Origin: an uncultured Pedobacter sp.
GTDB taxonomy: Bacteria; Bacteroidota; Bacteroidia; Sphingobacteriales; Sphingobacteriaceae
Reading direction: 5' to 3'
Assembly (NCBI GenBank): GCA_938008555.1
Contig: CALLKE010000173.1
Span: 1-16,943 of the forward strand
Length of the DNA stretch: 16,943 bases
Position numbers and translations under genes: made by a program. Shown piece by piece: positions 7,439 through 15,773 of this stretch; position 1 is the stretch's first letter, and every line of letters begins with the position of its first letter. Below the pieces are notes generated by a model. It did no database searches, was not told where the DNA came from, and was given only the letters and a program-made list of their open reading frames with translations.

Positions 7439-7446
7439 CAAATATA
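7439..7446 (-). promoter_or_regulatory. thrS: -7 promoter box of the thrS operon
   Basis: On the minus strand this reads TATATTTG, an exact match to TAnnTTTG. Transcription would start near 7432, about 80 nt before the preferred thrS ATG and about 17 nt before the upstream ATG at 7415. The region at -33 has only a weak TTTC-like match. It lies downstream of the murB stop, so the translation operon can be expressed independently. Confidence 0.55.
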
Positions 7447-7481
7447 CGCTTGAAATAAAATAAGAAGATTAATTCGAGAAA

Positions 7482-8501
7482 TTAATTGATCACATTAACC
7501 TCTCGTTCTAAAAAAACTCCAAAATGATTTTGAACGCTTTCAATGATGGCCGTTGAGAAGTTAAAGATTTCATCGCCTGTGGCATTTCCATGATTCACAA
7601 GTACCAATGCTTGGTTTTTCCAAGTACCCGTATTTCCTACAACCTTCCCCTTCCATCCACATTGTTCTATTAACCAACCTGCAGCAAGCTTTATTTGATT
7701 CTCTCCCGCTGGATAATAAATCATATCTGGGAAAGTAGCTTGTAAATATTCAAATTGTTTTTGTTCAATAACTGGGTTTTTAAAGAAGCTACCTGCATTA
7801 CCGATAGTAGATGGATCAGGTAGTTTATTTACACGAATATGGGAGACAACTTGTGAAATATCTTTTATCGTAGGCTTTTCAATACCTCGTTTCTTTAGCT
7901 CTTGTTCAATAGCCCCATAACTGACGTTAGGGTTAAAGTCAGTAGCTAATTTATAGGTGACTTCTGTGATAATATATTTGTTTTTCAGCTTTCCTTTGAA
8001 TATGCTATCGCGATAGCTAAAATTACAATCTGCTTGATTGAAGATTCGAATCAATCCTGTTTCAATTTCGAAAGCTTTACAAGAATAAAATACATCCATC
8101 AACTCAACCCCATATGCTCCAATATTTTGGATGGGAGATGCTCCTACTGAACCGGGTATTAAGCTCAAATTTTCTAGCCCAGCGAAACGGTGATCTACAC
8201 AGTAATTAACTAAATCATTCCAAACCTCACCTGCGCCTGCCGTTACGTAAACTAGATTATCCTCTTTGACATGACTTATACCACAAATATGAACATGAAC
8301 AACTAAGCCTTCGAAATCGTTTACAAAAAGAATATTGCTTCCTCCTCCCAGAATCAGCAATTTTTCACCTCTCCATCTAGAATTAGCAAATAACTCTTTC
8401 AGATCCTCCTCACTGCTAATCTGCACATAAAAATGTGCATGAGACTCTACACCAAAAGTGTTTAGTTTTTTTAAGGGGAAATTATTTTCTATTGTCAACA
8501 T
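7482..8501 (-). CDS. murB: UDP-N-acetylenolpyruvoylglucosamine reductase
   Basis: A 339-residue FAD enzyme that reduces UDP-GlcNAc-enolpyruvate to UDP-MurNAc using NADPH, in cytoplasmic peptidoglycan precursor synthesis. It follows the type I (Escherichia coli-like) form. The FAD-binding segment is LLILGGGSNILF, followed by LSLIPGSVGASPIQNIGAYGVE. The catalytic arginine is in FSYRDSIFK (R164), the proton-donating serine in GNAGSFFKNP (S238), and the C-terminal glutamate in GVFLEREV (E332). The open frame extends to a TTG at 8522 (seven extra residues). The ATG at 8501 is preferred since it precedes the conserved NFPLKKLNTFGV. It follows lpdA by 70 bp and precedes the thrS promoter. No terminator is visible after it. 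Confidence 0.97.
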   Translation of the reverse strand: MLTIENNFPLKKLNTFGVESHAHFYVQISSEEDLKELFANSRWRGEKLLILGGGSNILFVNDFEGLVVHVHICGISHVKEDNLVYVTAGAGEVWNDLVNYCVDHRFAGLENLSLIPGSVGASPIQNIGAYGVELMDVFYSCKAFEIETGLIRIFNQADCNFSYRDSIFKGKLKNKYIITEVTYKLATDFNPNVSYGAIEQELKKRGIEKPTIKDISQVVSHIRVNKLPDPSTIGNAGSFFKNPVIEQKQFEYLQATFPDMIYYPAGENQIKLAAGWLIEQCGWKGKVVGNTGTWKNQALVLVNHGNATGDEIFNFSTAIIESVQNHFGVFLEREVNVIN

Positions 8502-8571
8502 GTTTTGGCACCGTGTAATCAATCATAGGCATGTTGAGACTACCCGTCGCAACACGCTATGATATTACTAC

Positions 8572-9978
8572 TTAAATATGTATTGCTCGATTTGCTGTGG
8601 CAGCCAAACTAGCTTCTTTGAACGCTTCGGTATAAGTTGGGTGTGCATGGCATATTCGTGCAATATCTTCAGCAGATGCCCGAAACTCCATCGCAACTAC
8701 TGCTTCAGCAATCATATCGGCAGCACGCGGACCAATCATGTGTACACCTAGTATCTCATCTGTTTCAGCATCCGCCAAGACTTTGATCAATCCATCCGTG
8801 TCCATACTTGCTTTTGCACGTCCACTTGCCTTAAAAGGGAATGATCCTGATTTATACTTCGTTCCTTTTTCTTTTAAAGCTTCTTCTGTATAACCTACAC
8901 TGGCTACTTCGGGCCAAGTATAAACAACACTAGGAATCAGATTATAGTTGATATGTGGCTTTTGACCTGCAATTACTTCGGCAACAAATACTCCTTCATC
9001 TTCTGCTTTGTGTGCCAACATCGCACCACGTATCACATCACCAATCGCATATACTCCTTTAACAACCGTTTCGAGCCGATCGTTTACTGTAATCTTTTTA
9101 CCACGTTCTTCTACCTGGATACCTATATTCTCAAGGCCCAAATCTGTTGTGTATGCGATTCGGCCTGTTGCTACCAAACAATAATCGCCTTCGAGACTGA
9201 TTTTTTCTCCTTTGGGGTTTTCAACGGTAACAACTGCTTTTTTACCTTTTGCTTCAGCACCTTTCACTTGATGGTTGAGCAAAAATTCCATTCCCAACTT
9301 GGTTAATGATTTTTGCAGCTCTTTACTCAACGTTTTGTCCATTGTGCTAACGATGGAATCTGCGTACTCAACAACTGTCACCTTTGACCCTAAGCGCGCA
9401 TACACAGACCCTAATTCTAGACCAATAACTCCACCTCCAATCAGAATCAAGTGTTTGGGTATTTCTTGCAAGTTGAGAGCTTCAGTAGAGGTTATTATTC
9501 GATCGCCATCTGCATGGATGAAAGGCAAAACGAATGGTTTAGAACCAGTAGCAATTATCACATTCTGGGCTGTAATATTTTCGGAACTTCCATCTGATTT
9601 TGAAATCTTAATGGTGTTTTTATCGATGAACGAGCCTAAACCTTGGTAAGAGGTTATTTTATTTTTTTTGAAAAGAAAAGTGATACCTGCTGTATTCTGT
9701 TGTACAACTTCGTCTTTGCGTTTAATCATTTGTTTCAGATCCGGTCTTAGATCTTTTAGCAGGATGCCGTGTGCCGAGAAATTATGCAAGGCATTGTGAT
9801 AATGCTCGGTAGAGTCCAATAAAGCTTTAGATGGAATACAGCCCACATTAAGACAGGTTCCTCCGAAGGTGCTATATTTTTCTATAACTGCAGTTTTCAT
9901 TCCCAATTGGGCGCACCGAATGGCGGCAACGTATCCGCCTGGTCCACTACCTATTACTACGACATCGTATTGCATCAT
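8572..9978 (-). CDS. lpdA: Dihydrolipoyl dehydrogenase (E3)
   Basis: A 468-residue flavoprotein that reoxidises the dihydrolipoyl group of the pyruvate, 2-oxoglutarate or branched-chain dehydrogenase complexes using NAD+. It has an N-terminal FAD dinucleotide fold (VVVIGSGPGGYVAAI), the redox disulfide C42/C47 in GGTCLNVGCIPSK, an NAD-binding fold (LILIGGGVIGLELGSVYARLG), a second FAD contact (VKGVYAIGDVIRGAMLAHKAEDEG), and the C-terminal dimer domain with the catalytic His-Glu pair H446/E451 (CHAHPTYTEAF). Length is standard. Two ATG codons in a row (9978 and 9975) are both possible starts. The E1/E2 genes and a lipoyl-domain gene are not next to it, so it probably serves several complexes. 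A TAnnTTTG box precedes it. Confidence 0.97.
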   Translation of the reverse strand: MMQYDVVVIGSGPGGYVAAIRCAQLGMKTAVIEKYSTFGGTCLNVGCIPSKALLDSTEHYHNALHNFSAHGILLKDLRPDLKQMIKRKDEVVQQNTAGITFLFKKNKITSYQGLGSFIDKNTIKISKSDGSSENITAQNVIIATGSKPFVLPFIHADGDRIITSTEALNLQEIPKHLILIGGGVIGLELGSVYARLGSKVTVVEYADSIVSTMDKTLSKELQKSLTKLGMEFLLNHQVKGAEAKGKKAVVTVENPKGEKISLEGDYCLVATGRIAYTTDLGLENIGIQVEERGKKITVNDRLETVVKGVYAIGDVIRGAMLAHKAEDEGVFVAEVIAGQKPHINYNLIPSVVYTWPEVASVGYTEEALKEKGTKYKSGSFPFKASGRAKASMDTDGLIKVLADAETDEILGVHMIGPRAADMIAEAVVAMEFRASAEDIARICHAHPTYTEAFKEASLAATANRAIHI

Positions 9979-9998
9979 GTTATTTATATAAATTCAGC

Positions 9999-10006
9999 CA
10001 AAGTTA
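9999..10006 (-). promoter_or_regulatory. lpdA: -7 promoter box of lpdA
   Basis: On the minus strand this reads TAACTTTG, an exact TAnnTTTG match. A TTTC lies 19 nt further upstream as a weak -33 box. Transcription would begin near 9993, leaving a leader of roughly 15 nt. The box lies in the 74-bp gap after the LapA-like gene, so lpdA probably has its own promoter. Confidence 0.5.
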
Positions 10007-10052
10007 TAAATTATCAATCCCTAGAGAAATCCTCAACCAAAACAATCTGTAT

Positions 10053-10313
10053 TTACTCTATGTATGCCCGATCCTCATCACTTAAGGAAGATTGCATCTC
10101 TTCTTCTTGAGATTCGGTTGTGATGATCTTATTTTTAGGGCTTGTCATGAGTATACCAAAAACAAACCCAGCAGCAAACATCACTCCAAGTACTACTAGT
10201 TTTGAAACTTTCATATCGCCAAATAACCAAAAGTGGATGTCTTCCGTATTATTCATCAGAACGATAGTCAAAAAAACAGAAATTAAAACGATAAAAATAG
10301 TTTTCAATGTCAT
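10053..10313 (-). CDS. Small LapA-like two-helix membrane protein
   Basis: An 86-residue protein with two predicted membrane helices, about residues 4-20 (TIFIVLISVFLTIVLM) and 39-57 (LVVLGVMFAAGFVFGILM). They are separated by a short polar loop, and a charged acidic tail (TTESQEEEMQSSLSDEDRAYIE) follows. The pattern of helix, N-x-x (NNTEDIHFWLF), then a second glycine-rich helix resembles the LapA/DUF1049 family. Escherichia coli LapA acts with LapB in control of lipopolysaccharide assembly. The functional link here is family knowledge only. The ATG lies 3 nt after the stop of the large upstream gene (TAA-TCA-ATG), so the two are almost certainly co-transcribed and probably translationally coupled. 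Confidence 0.7.
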   Translation of the reverse strand: MTLKTIFIVLISVFLTIVLMNNTEDIHFWLFGDMKVSKLVVLGVMFAAGFVFGILMTSPKNKIITTESQEEEMQSSLSDEDRAYIE

Positions 10314-10316
10314 TGA

Positions 10317-13172
10317 TTAATAATTAATGTTAAGACCAAATTGAAGTATCGGATTTAATAGCGATTGATGACTGACAAAAATTAGTTTTGCATTCATCCC
10401 TGAGGTTAAGAAGTCGAAACGAAATAAATTTATATCAGCACCTAATGTTATCCCATAGGTGCGTGGCACAAATGGATTGTATTGGCCTACATTTTCAAAA
10501 TCGCTAAAAAAACCAGCTTTTATCCTTTTGATATAGGCTAAAGACCCAATTTCCCAGTCTGGATAAACGATTGGAAATTGATAACTAAGCAAAAGTGTAT
10601 TATTAAGGTTTGATGTTGGTGCTAAACTGGCATAGCCACTTACCAAAGGAATATCAATGGTGTATTGGTAAGCCCCAGTACTGCTTTGATAGCTAAAATT
10701 AGCCCGAAATGAGTGATTGGATCCAAATCCAGGAGTAAAAAACATGCTCTTAAAGCTTAGCAAGTAACCACTTTGGTTATCACTGAATGGGAAATTAGAG
10801 TAGGTTATATTAATACCTTGTCCCCACCTTGGGGCTAAATCCGTATTGCTCTTACTTGTGTTTCTATTGACATAAATTTCATAGGTCATCGGAAATTTAA
10901 GCAGCGTAATAAAACCAGGTACACCAGCTAAACTAACATCATATCGGTAATTAAAACTAGTCGATGTATTCAATCCTAATGAGTAGATTTTATTGACTCG
11001 ATTCAACATAAAAGGAAGACCCAATTGTAGTGTAGAATAATGTTCACGCCAAGTAAAAGGTGTATAGGCTCCATTACTTATTTGAGTGTATGATAATTGC
11101 TTTCTGTTGCTATATGTGAAGTTAATTATTGGATAAAAGTGCTTATAGGTAAACCCAATAAATTGCTCTGCTCCCTTTATTTCCTGATCATATTGGTATC
11201 CAACATTAAAGTTCATTGTATTTAACTTATTGGTAGATACCAATTGGACACCGATGGTTCGAGCTCGAATTTGATCCACATTTGTCCAAATAGGCTGAAT
11301 GTTGTAAATGTAGAATGGACTAGCCAATTCACGATATGGTTTACTGATATACTTTTTTGTAGGGATAGAATCAAGAATATCTTCATTACCCTCCTGCATG
11401 ACAAGAGGTTTGGCAAAATCAATGAAGGTATTTTTTAGCTGACTGATTGGTGTCCCATCCGTATCATGATAGGCCATGGAAGTCACATCTAAGCCTGAAA
11501 CCTGATAATTATTAAAAAGAATTCTTTTTCCTACAGCATCGTATGATGGATTAAAAGCACCATAATGAGCTGAGCTAAGCTGAACAATTTTTTTATTATG
11601 CGGATCTACACTATAAATATTATCCAATCCATTATAATGTGCCTTAAATAATATTTTACGACCTGCATAAGTTGGTCGGGATATTTGCTGTTTTTGACCA
11701 GCAACGAGTTGATCTGGTAAACCACTGGTTCGATCAAATTCAAGTATACCTGCTCCTGTTTTACTTACCGAAACACATACAATCTTACTTCCATCGGCAT
11801 TAAATTGGGGGGCTTGTAGATTTGATTTACTTGGATCTACGTATCGTTTGATTTCGTGTCCATCCGCAGCATCCAACTCGACCAAACTGATACTATTATC
11901 ATATGCAACATGTACTGCTATAATTGTTTTCCCATCGGGAGACAATGCGGGTGCAAATAATCTGGTTCGATGTGTTAATTGATGATATTCCTTTTTCCCC
12001 AAATCATAGATATTGATCACATTAAAGGATCGTTTTTGAAAACGCATATCGACACGTAATTCATCCCAAACAATTTTCCCGGCCCTGTAATTAAAATTTG
12101 GTAGCACCTGTGGGCCAACATTGAATACTTTTCTCTCTGCTCCATTTGGGTCAATGAGTACAAGCATAGGTGTCTGTTTTTGGCTCTGTTTAAGTACAAG
12201 TATTTCCATGTCAGAAAGAGCTACAGGAAGTAAGTAATCTGTAGGGAATTGATCCACTCTTCTATTTATTGGAGCATAAAGAATAGGCTTGGTTCTATCA
12301 CTTTGTTTTTGCCATAATTGATTTAGTTCGGATACTGTAGCATCATGCAATTGAGAAGTACTCAGCTTCGTATATCTTTTTATAGCCTTGCTCAAACTAT
12401 AAAGCCGAAGAGGGTTGTTTTTAATGTTTGTCATGATGCTATCTAGTATCCACGCTCCATAGTCTCTTCTGAGTTTCGTTGTCATAAAAAAACCGAGCGG
12501 GTAATAACCGGGGGTAATATCTTTCATCGACCCCAAGTAATCTTTCGCATATGAATATCGGATACCACTTAACGTATTTGTTCTAAAAGCTAATTCAAAG
12601 CTAGGCAGCCTTCCACGGCCAGTAGTTGTCAAAGCAGTTTCTGTGCCCACAGCATCACCCTCCCAAACCCAAGACGGCACCTCAATACTTAAGATAACCC
12701 CTAAATTTCCCTCAAGAAATGGAATATGGGCAAATTTCCCACCCAACTTATCGAATTGGACTACATGCCTGAGTTCATGAACTGCCAAGCTATTCAACCA
12801 ATCCTGGGCGTCGAAATCCTGAGCAGGAGTAGTATAAAATTCAGAACGACGAGGTGCAAGTGTTACAAACCCATTCGATAACACACTCTGATTTTGAAGA
12901 ATAACAGAAATTTTTCGAGGATGTTTATTTAAAGATTTTGACACTTCAAAAATCACTTTTTGAAGTGTGTTTGCCACACGCTGCGCCTCCGTCTCAAAAG
13001 ATACAGGATAAATAATTTGGAAATTATCCGTATTGATTTGCCTCCAGATGATACTCGGTGGATTTTGATTTACATCAACAGGCTGAGCATTTAATATATA
13101 TACATTTATTAATGACATAAAGCATGTTAAAACACTGGATATAAGATTTTTATTAATAAAAAATATATTCAT
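10317..13172 (-). CDS. Secreted gluzincin-like metallopeptidase / beta-propeller / outer-membrane beta-barrel protein
   Basis: A 951-residue protein with a signal peptide (residues 1-30, ending ILNAQ). Residues about 40-290 carry an HExxH zinc motif (H132, E133, H136 in AVHELRHVVQF) followed by E171 in WVWEGDAVGTE. That geometry fits a gluzincin-type (peptidase MA-like) catalytic site. Residues about 310-560 hold TolB/PD40-like propeller blades (LSPDGKTII at 410, FNADGSKIV at 457, and further DNIYSVD and DAVGKRILFNN blades). From about 640 to the end, alternating short strands and a final aromatic (QFGLNINY) suggest an outer-membrane beta-barrel. Such proteins are often labelled TolB-like, which hides the peptidase domain. 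Substrate and role are unknown. The gene is the first of a pair with the LapA-like gene. Domain limits are judged by eye, and the barrel is the least certain part. Confidence 0.8.
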   Translation of the reverse strand: MNIFFINKNLISSVLTCFMSLINVYILNAQPVDVNQNPPSIIWRQINTDNFQIIYPVSFETEAQRVANTLQKVIFEVSKSLNKHPRKISVILQNQSVLSNGFVTLAPRRSEFYTTPAQDFDAQDWLNSLAVHELRHVVQFDKLGGKFAHIPFLEGNLGVILSIEVPSWVWEGDAVGTETALTTTGRGRLPSFELAFRTNTLSGIRYSYAKDYLGSMKDITPGYYPLGFFMTTKLRRDYGAWILDSIMTNIKNNPLRLYSLSKAIKRYTKLSTSQLHDATVSELNQLWQKQSDRTKPILYAPINRRVDQFPTDYLLPVALSDMEILVLKQSQKQTPMLVLIDPNGAERKVFNVGPQVLPNFNYRAGKIVWDELRVDMRFQKRSFNVINIYDLGKKEYHQLTHRTRLFAPALSPDGKTIIAVHVAYDNSISLVELDAADGHEIKRYVDPSKSNLQAPQFNADGSKIVCVSVSKTGAGILEFDRTSGLPDQLVAGQKQQISRPTYAGRKILFKAHYNGLDNIYSVDPHNKKIVQLSSAHYGAFNPSYDAVGKRILFNNYQVSGLDVTSMAYHDTDGTPISQLKNTFIDFAKPLVMQEGNEDILDSIPTKKYISKPYRELASPFYIYNIQPIWTNVDQIRARTIGVQLVSTNKLNTMNFNVGYQYDQEIKGAEQFIGFTYKHFYPIINFTYSNRKQLSYTQISNGAYTPFTWREHYSTLQLGLPFMLNRVNKIYSLGLNTSTSFNYRYDVSLAGVPGFITLLKFPMTYEIYVNRNTSKSNTDLAPRWGQGINITYSNFPFSDNQSGYLLSFKSMFFTPGFGSNHSFRANFSYQSSTGAYQYTIDIPLVSGYASLAPTSNLNNTLLLSYQFPIVYPDWEIGSLAYIKRIKAGFFSDFENVGQYNPFVPRTYGITLGADINLFRFDFLTSGMNAKLIFVSHQSLLNPILQFGLNINY

Positions 13173-13558
13173 TTTACATCAATACTAAAAAAATTAGCCA
13201 AATTAATTTTATTATCAAAAAACTATATCAAATAAAGTTTCATATAAAACAAACAATCACCTGATTATCAGATATAAATATTATTTATTTCAATATTAAA
13301 AACATCACTGAATGCACAAATTTAAAACATTGTTTAAACAAAAATGGATTTATACAAACTTTAAGAAATCAAACTAACATCGCTTATTTATCAATCAAAA
13401 CTTAGCAAGGTTGTCTATTAAATATTTAACAAACTGCTCTCGTTTTTTCAAATTCTTTATCATATTCAGTTCACCACCAAGATGAGATGAACGGTAAACT
13501 CAAACTAGATGTTGGAGATTATTTGAACTGCTGTTGTGGAGATGGAATTCTAAATGAA
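13173..13558. other. AT-rich intergenic region without a recognised gene
   Basis: This 386-bp stretch separates the peptidase/propeller gene from the terminator of the next gene. It is very AT-rich and has stops in all frames for most of its length. It holds a 12-bp perfect palindrome (TTGTTTAAACAA, 13330-13341), a small CTGAT-T-ATCAG palindrome near 13263-13273, and on the minus strand one TAAATTTG (13317-13324) matching the -7 consensus, which would give the downstream gene a leader of about 140 nt. No -33 partner is seen. A short frame (13487-13621, +, 44 codons, with three adjacent cysteines) runs through the terminator and is probably chance. Confidence 0.5.
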
Positions 13559-13593
13559 CAAAAAAGCATCTTCAAAATGAAGATGCTTTTTTG
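13559..13593. terminator. Intrinsic terminator after the beta-lactamase-like lipoprotein gene
   Basis: A perfect 16-bp stem (13559-13574 with 13578-13593) around a 3-nt loop, with a GCATCTTCA core and A6/T6 flanks. On the minus strand it lies 24 bp past the stop at 13618 and ends in a U-run, as expected for termination of that gene. It is symmetrical and could also stop rightward transcription. Confidence 0.88.
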
Positions 13594-13617
13594 TGACAGC
13601 TTGTTGGTTTCGAAAGT

Positions 13618-15453
13618 CTAGTTTTGACTTTTTATAGCTTCATAAATTACATCCTGAATTCGGCCTCGAATACTCAATTCAGAGAGCTTACTAGACACCT
13701 GCGGATTGATCCGATTAGATAAAAAGATGTAAACCAAATTATACACAGGATCCACCCAAACACACGTTCCTGTGTATCCCGTATGACCATACGCTTGTGG
13801 AGATGCTAGTTTTGAGGGATATGTTTTATTTATATCTGGATCAGTACGATCGAACCCCAAACCACGACGACTTACTATTGATTGTTGCGAGGTGAATAAA
13901 TCAATTGTACTAGGCTTGAAATACTGTTTACCACCATACGTGCCTTTATTTAAAAGCATTTGAAACAAAATAGCCAGATCATTCGAATTGGCAAATAATC
14001 CCGCATGCCCAGCCACACCACCAGCCATAGCAGCTCCCTGATCATGTACATAACCTATTAATAATGTTTTTCGAAAAACAAGATCATCCTCTGTGGGAAC
14101 AATTTGATTTACACTAAAACGATTTCTAGGGCTAAATCCTGCCGTTTTCATCCCAAGAGGCTTATAAAAATGATCAAAAACATACTGATCTAGTTTTTCA
14201 CCAGATACATTCTCTACCACTTCCTTCATAAAATACATGCTTAAGTCACTATACACGTATTTGCCACGAGTAAGTACCGGTGACTTTAGCATTTCGGGCC
14301 ACATGATCTGCTCGAAATAGTTTTTACGCAAATAGTAATGATCCGCCACCTTGGTTGTAAACACGTCCGAAGAATCTCGACTGTAATCCGTCTCTTTTAT
14401 TTTCTTATAAAATGGAATAAAGGGTACAAAGCCGGCTTCATGTAGCATGACCTCTCTTAGCGTAATATTGGCTTTATCTGATCCTCGTGTTCTAGCGATG
14501 TATGTTTTAAGCGTGCTATCTAAGTTTATTGCTCCCGTCTCGGTCAGACGCATCACATCTAATGTAGTGGCAGCTATTTTTGTTACTGAAGCCAGATCAT
14601 AGATATCATCAATACGTGTTACCTGACCACCATACGTATGCGTCCCAAATGCTTTATTATACACTACTTGGCCATCTTTTACTACCATCACAACAGCGCT
14701 AGGAGTTGCTTTTTGGCGAATAGCTTCTAAAGCAATCGTGTCTATATACTGAAGATGTTGTGTATTGATTCCATTGTTATTAGGGCTAATTGCATATCCT
14801 AATCGCATTTTTTTAATGGGGATTCCTAAACCTACTCTATATACATTGGAGTATGACTCCTTCAGTGTATTATTTACCTCAACTCCACCAAAAATGGCCT
14901 GGGCTACATACATTGCCCCTTCTCGACTATATTGCTTACACCAAATAATGGACGATTTAATAGAATCAAATTGTGGTAAATTTTCGCCAGCACCAAAGAA
15001 CGCAATAATCACACGTTTTGACTGCTCGACTTCTTTGATCAAATTAATAACTCGCTGATCGGTAGCACATGTATCAGAAACCTCTACAATCAGGGTATTA
15101 TAATATTTGATACGATCTTTCAATACACTTAACGACGTAGAATCTAGATAAAGACCTGAATCTATATGATCCACCTTTTGGTATTTATTGAGTATGCTAT
15201 CAAACGCACTCGCATAGCTAAAATTCATATTGATACTCACTATGCTCATTTGATCGATATCAATTAATGGCACCGTTATTAATTGACCACCTAAAGCTAT
15301 TGTTGACTGTGCTGTTATTTCAGGGACTTTTATGCTTACTGTATTCACCTTTTGCTCCTGAATAAACAGTTGCTGTCTATGAATAGAACAACCAGCCCCG
15401 ACTAGTATGGTTAAAACAAAAATTGCATGATACAATGATTTAAATACTTTCAT
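13618..15453 (-). CDS. Lipoprotein with GH3 C-terminal-like domain and serine beta-lactamase-like hydrolase domain
   Basis: A 611-residue exported protein. The N-terminus is a lipoprotein-type signal (hydrophobic IFVLTILVGAGC, Cys22), though the -3 residue is Gly rather than the usual Leu/Val/Ile. Residues about 45-220 resemble the C-terminal domain of GH3 glycosidases (VIIAFFGAGENLPQF, MYVAQAIFGGVEV, YRVGLGI). Residues about 240-605 form a class C beta-lactamase/DD-peptidase-like domain with SxxK (S289-K292, LASVTKIAATT), a YSD in place of YxN (Y401) and HTG (H557). The combination recalls Bacteroidota proteins of about 1000 residues that fuse a NagZ-type beta-N-acetylglucosaminidase to this hydrolase. 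Here the GH3 catalytic barrel is absent, since the signal peptide leads straight into the GH3 C-terminal part. A cell-wall recycling or remodelling role is inferred. A dedicated terminator follows, so it is probably monocistronic. Confidence 0.82.
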   Translation of the reverse strand: MKVFKSLYHAIFVLTILVGAGCSIHRQQLFIQEQKVNTVSIKVPEITAQSTIALGGQLITVPLIDIDQMSIVSINMNFSYASAFDSILNKYQKVDHIDSGLYLDSTSLSVLKDRIKYYNTLIVEVSDTCATDQRVINLIKEVEQSKRVIIAFFGAGENLPQFDSIKSSIIWCKQYSREGAMYVAQAIFGGVEVNNTLKESYSNVYRVGLGIPIKKMRLGYAISPNNNGINTQHLQYIDTIALEAIRQKATPSAVVMVVKDGQVVYNKAFGTHTYGGQVTRIDDIYDLASVTKIAATTLDVMRLTETGAINLDSTLKTYIARTRGSDKANITLREVMLHEAGFVPFIPFYKKIKETDYSRDSSDVFTTKVADHYYLRKNYFEQIMWPEMLKSPVLTRGKYVYSDLSMYFMKEVVENVSGEKLDQYVFDHFYKPLGMKTAGFSPRNRFSVNQIVPTEDDLVFRKTLLIGYVHDQGAAMAGGVAGHAGLFANSNDLAILFQMLLNKGTYGGKQYFKPSTIDLFTSQQSIVSRRGLGFDRTDPDINKTYPSKLASPQAYGHTGYTGTCVWVDPVYNLVYIFLSNRINPQVSSKLSELSIRGRIQDVIYEAIKSQN

Positions 15454-15571
15454 TGGTAGTGTTTCAAGAAGTATGATGAGATAAAAAAAAGGAAAAACAG
15501 TAAAAGCAAGCTTTGAATTTATACGACTAAAACAAAGTATGGACTGCTCTCACTGTTTGGGCTCAAAGTGC
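15454..15571. other. Intergenic leader of the lipoprotein gene
   Basis: This 118-bp stretch lies between the lipoprotein start and the 116-bp palindromic element. It should hold the promoter for the minus-strand gene. The closest -7 match is TACTTTG near 15535-15541, one base short of TAnnTTTG, so no promoter is called. No gene is seen. Confidence 0.35.
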
Positions 15572-15687
15572 CACTGCTTTCCTATAAAAAAGGGCGCTGA
15601 CTAATAGTGTTATTTTTAAGATGCAGATGCAAATCTCCAAAAACACTCGTCTTATTATGTCGATGTCTTTTTTATAGGAAAGCAGTG
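15572..15687. repeat. 116-bp palindromic element with perfect 21-bp terminal inverted repeats
   Basis: The arm at 15572-15592 (starting CACTGCTTTCC, ending in an A6-G run) is the exact reverse complement of 15667-15687. The interior also pairs: GAC-TAATA (15599-15606) with TATTA-T-GTC (15653-15661), and GTGTT (15607-15611) with AACAC (15642-15646), leaving a loop of roughly 20-30 nt. The whole unit would fold into one long, interrupted hairpin. No ORF of note lies inside, and no target-site duplication is visible at its edges. It could be a MITE-like non-autonomous element, a dispersed palindromic repeat, or a structured RNA gene. Confidence 0.8.
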
Positions 15688-15773
15688 ATGGGGATGTTGG
15701 TCTCTCTACTGCACTAGCAGCTATTTTCATTGCATTAAAATAATGTGCCTAGACTTCGCCTAAAGAAGCTTAA

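Noticed and set aside
8502..8522. TTG start at 8522 for murB
   Set aside because: An ATG seven codons later sits directly before the conserved N-terminus, so the rare start is unnecessary.
8480..8532. Short upstream frame (16 codons, starting ATGCCTATGATT on the minus strand) overlapping the murB start
   Set aside because: It is too short to distinguish from chance, has no recognisable sequence, and no attenuator structure was seen.
8525..8571. Terminator between lpdA and murB
   Set aside because: The gap has only short GC-rich words with no stable stem followed by a U-run, so read-through from lpdA into murB is possible.
8953..9649. Plus-strand frames of 117 and 124 codons opposite lpdA
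   Set aside because: They are fully contained in the antisense of a conserved gene and show no recognisable protein motif.
15572..15687. Intact insertion sequence
   Set aside because: The 116-bp unit has no transposase frame and no visible target duplication, so only a non-autonomous or RNA element remains possible.
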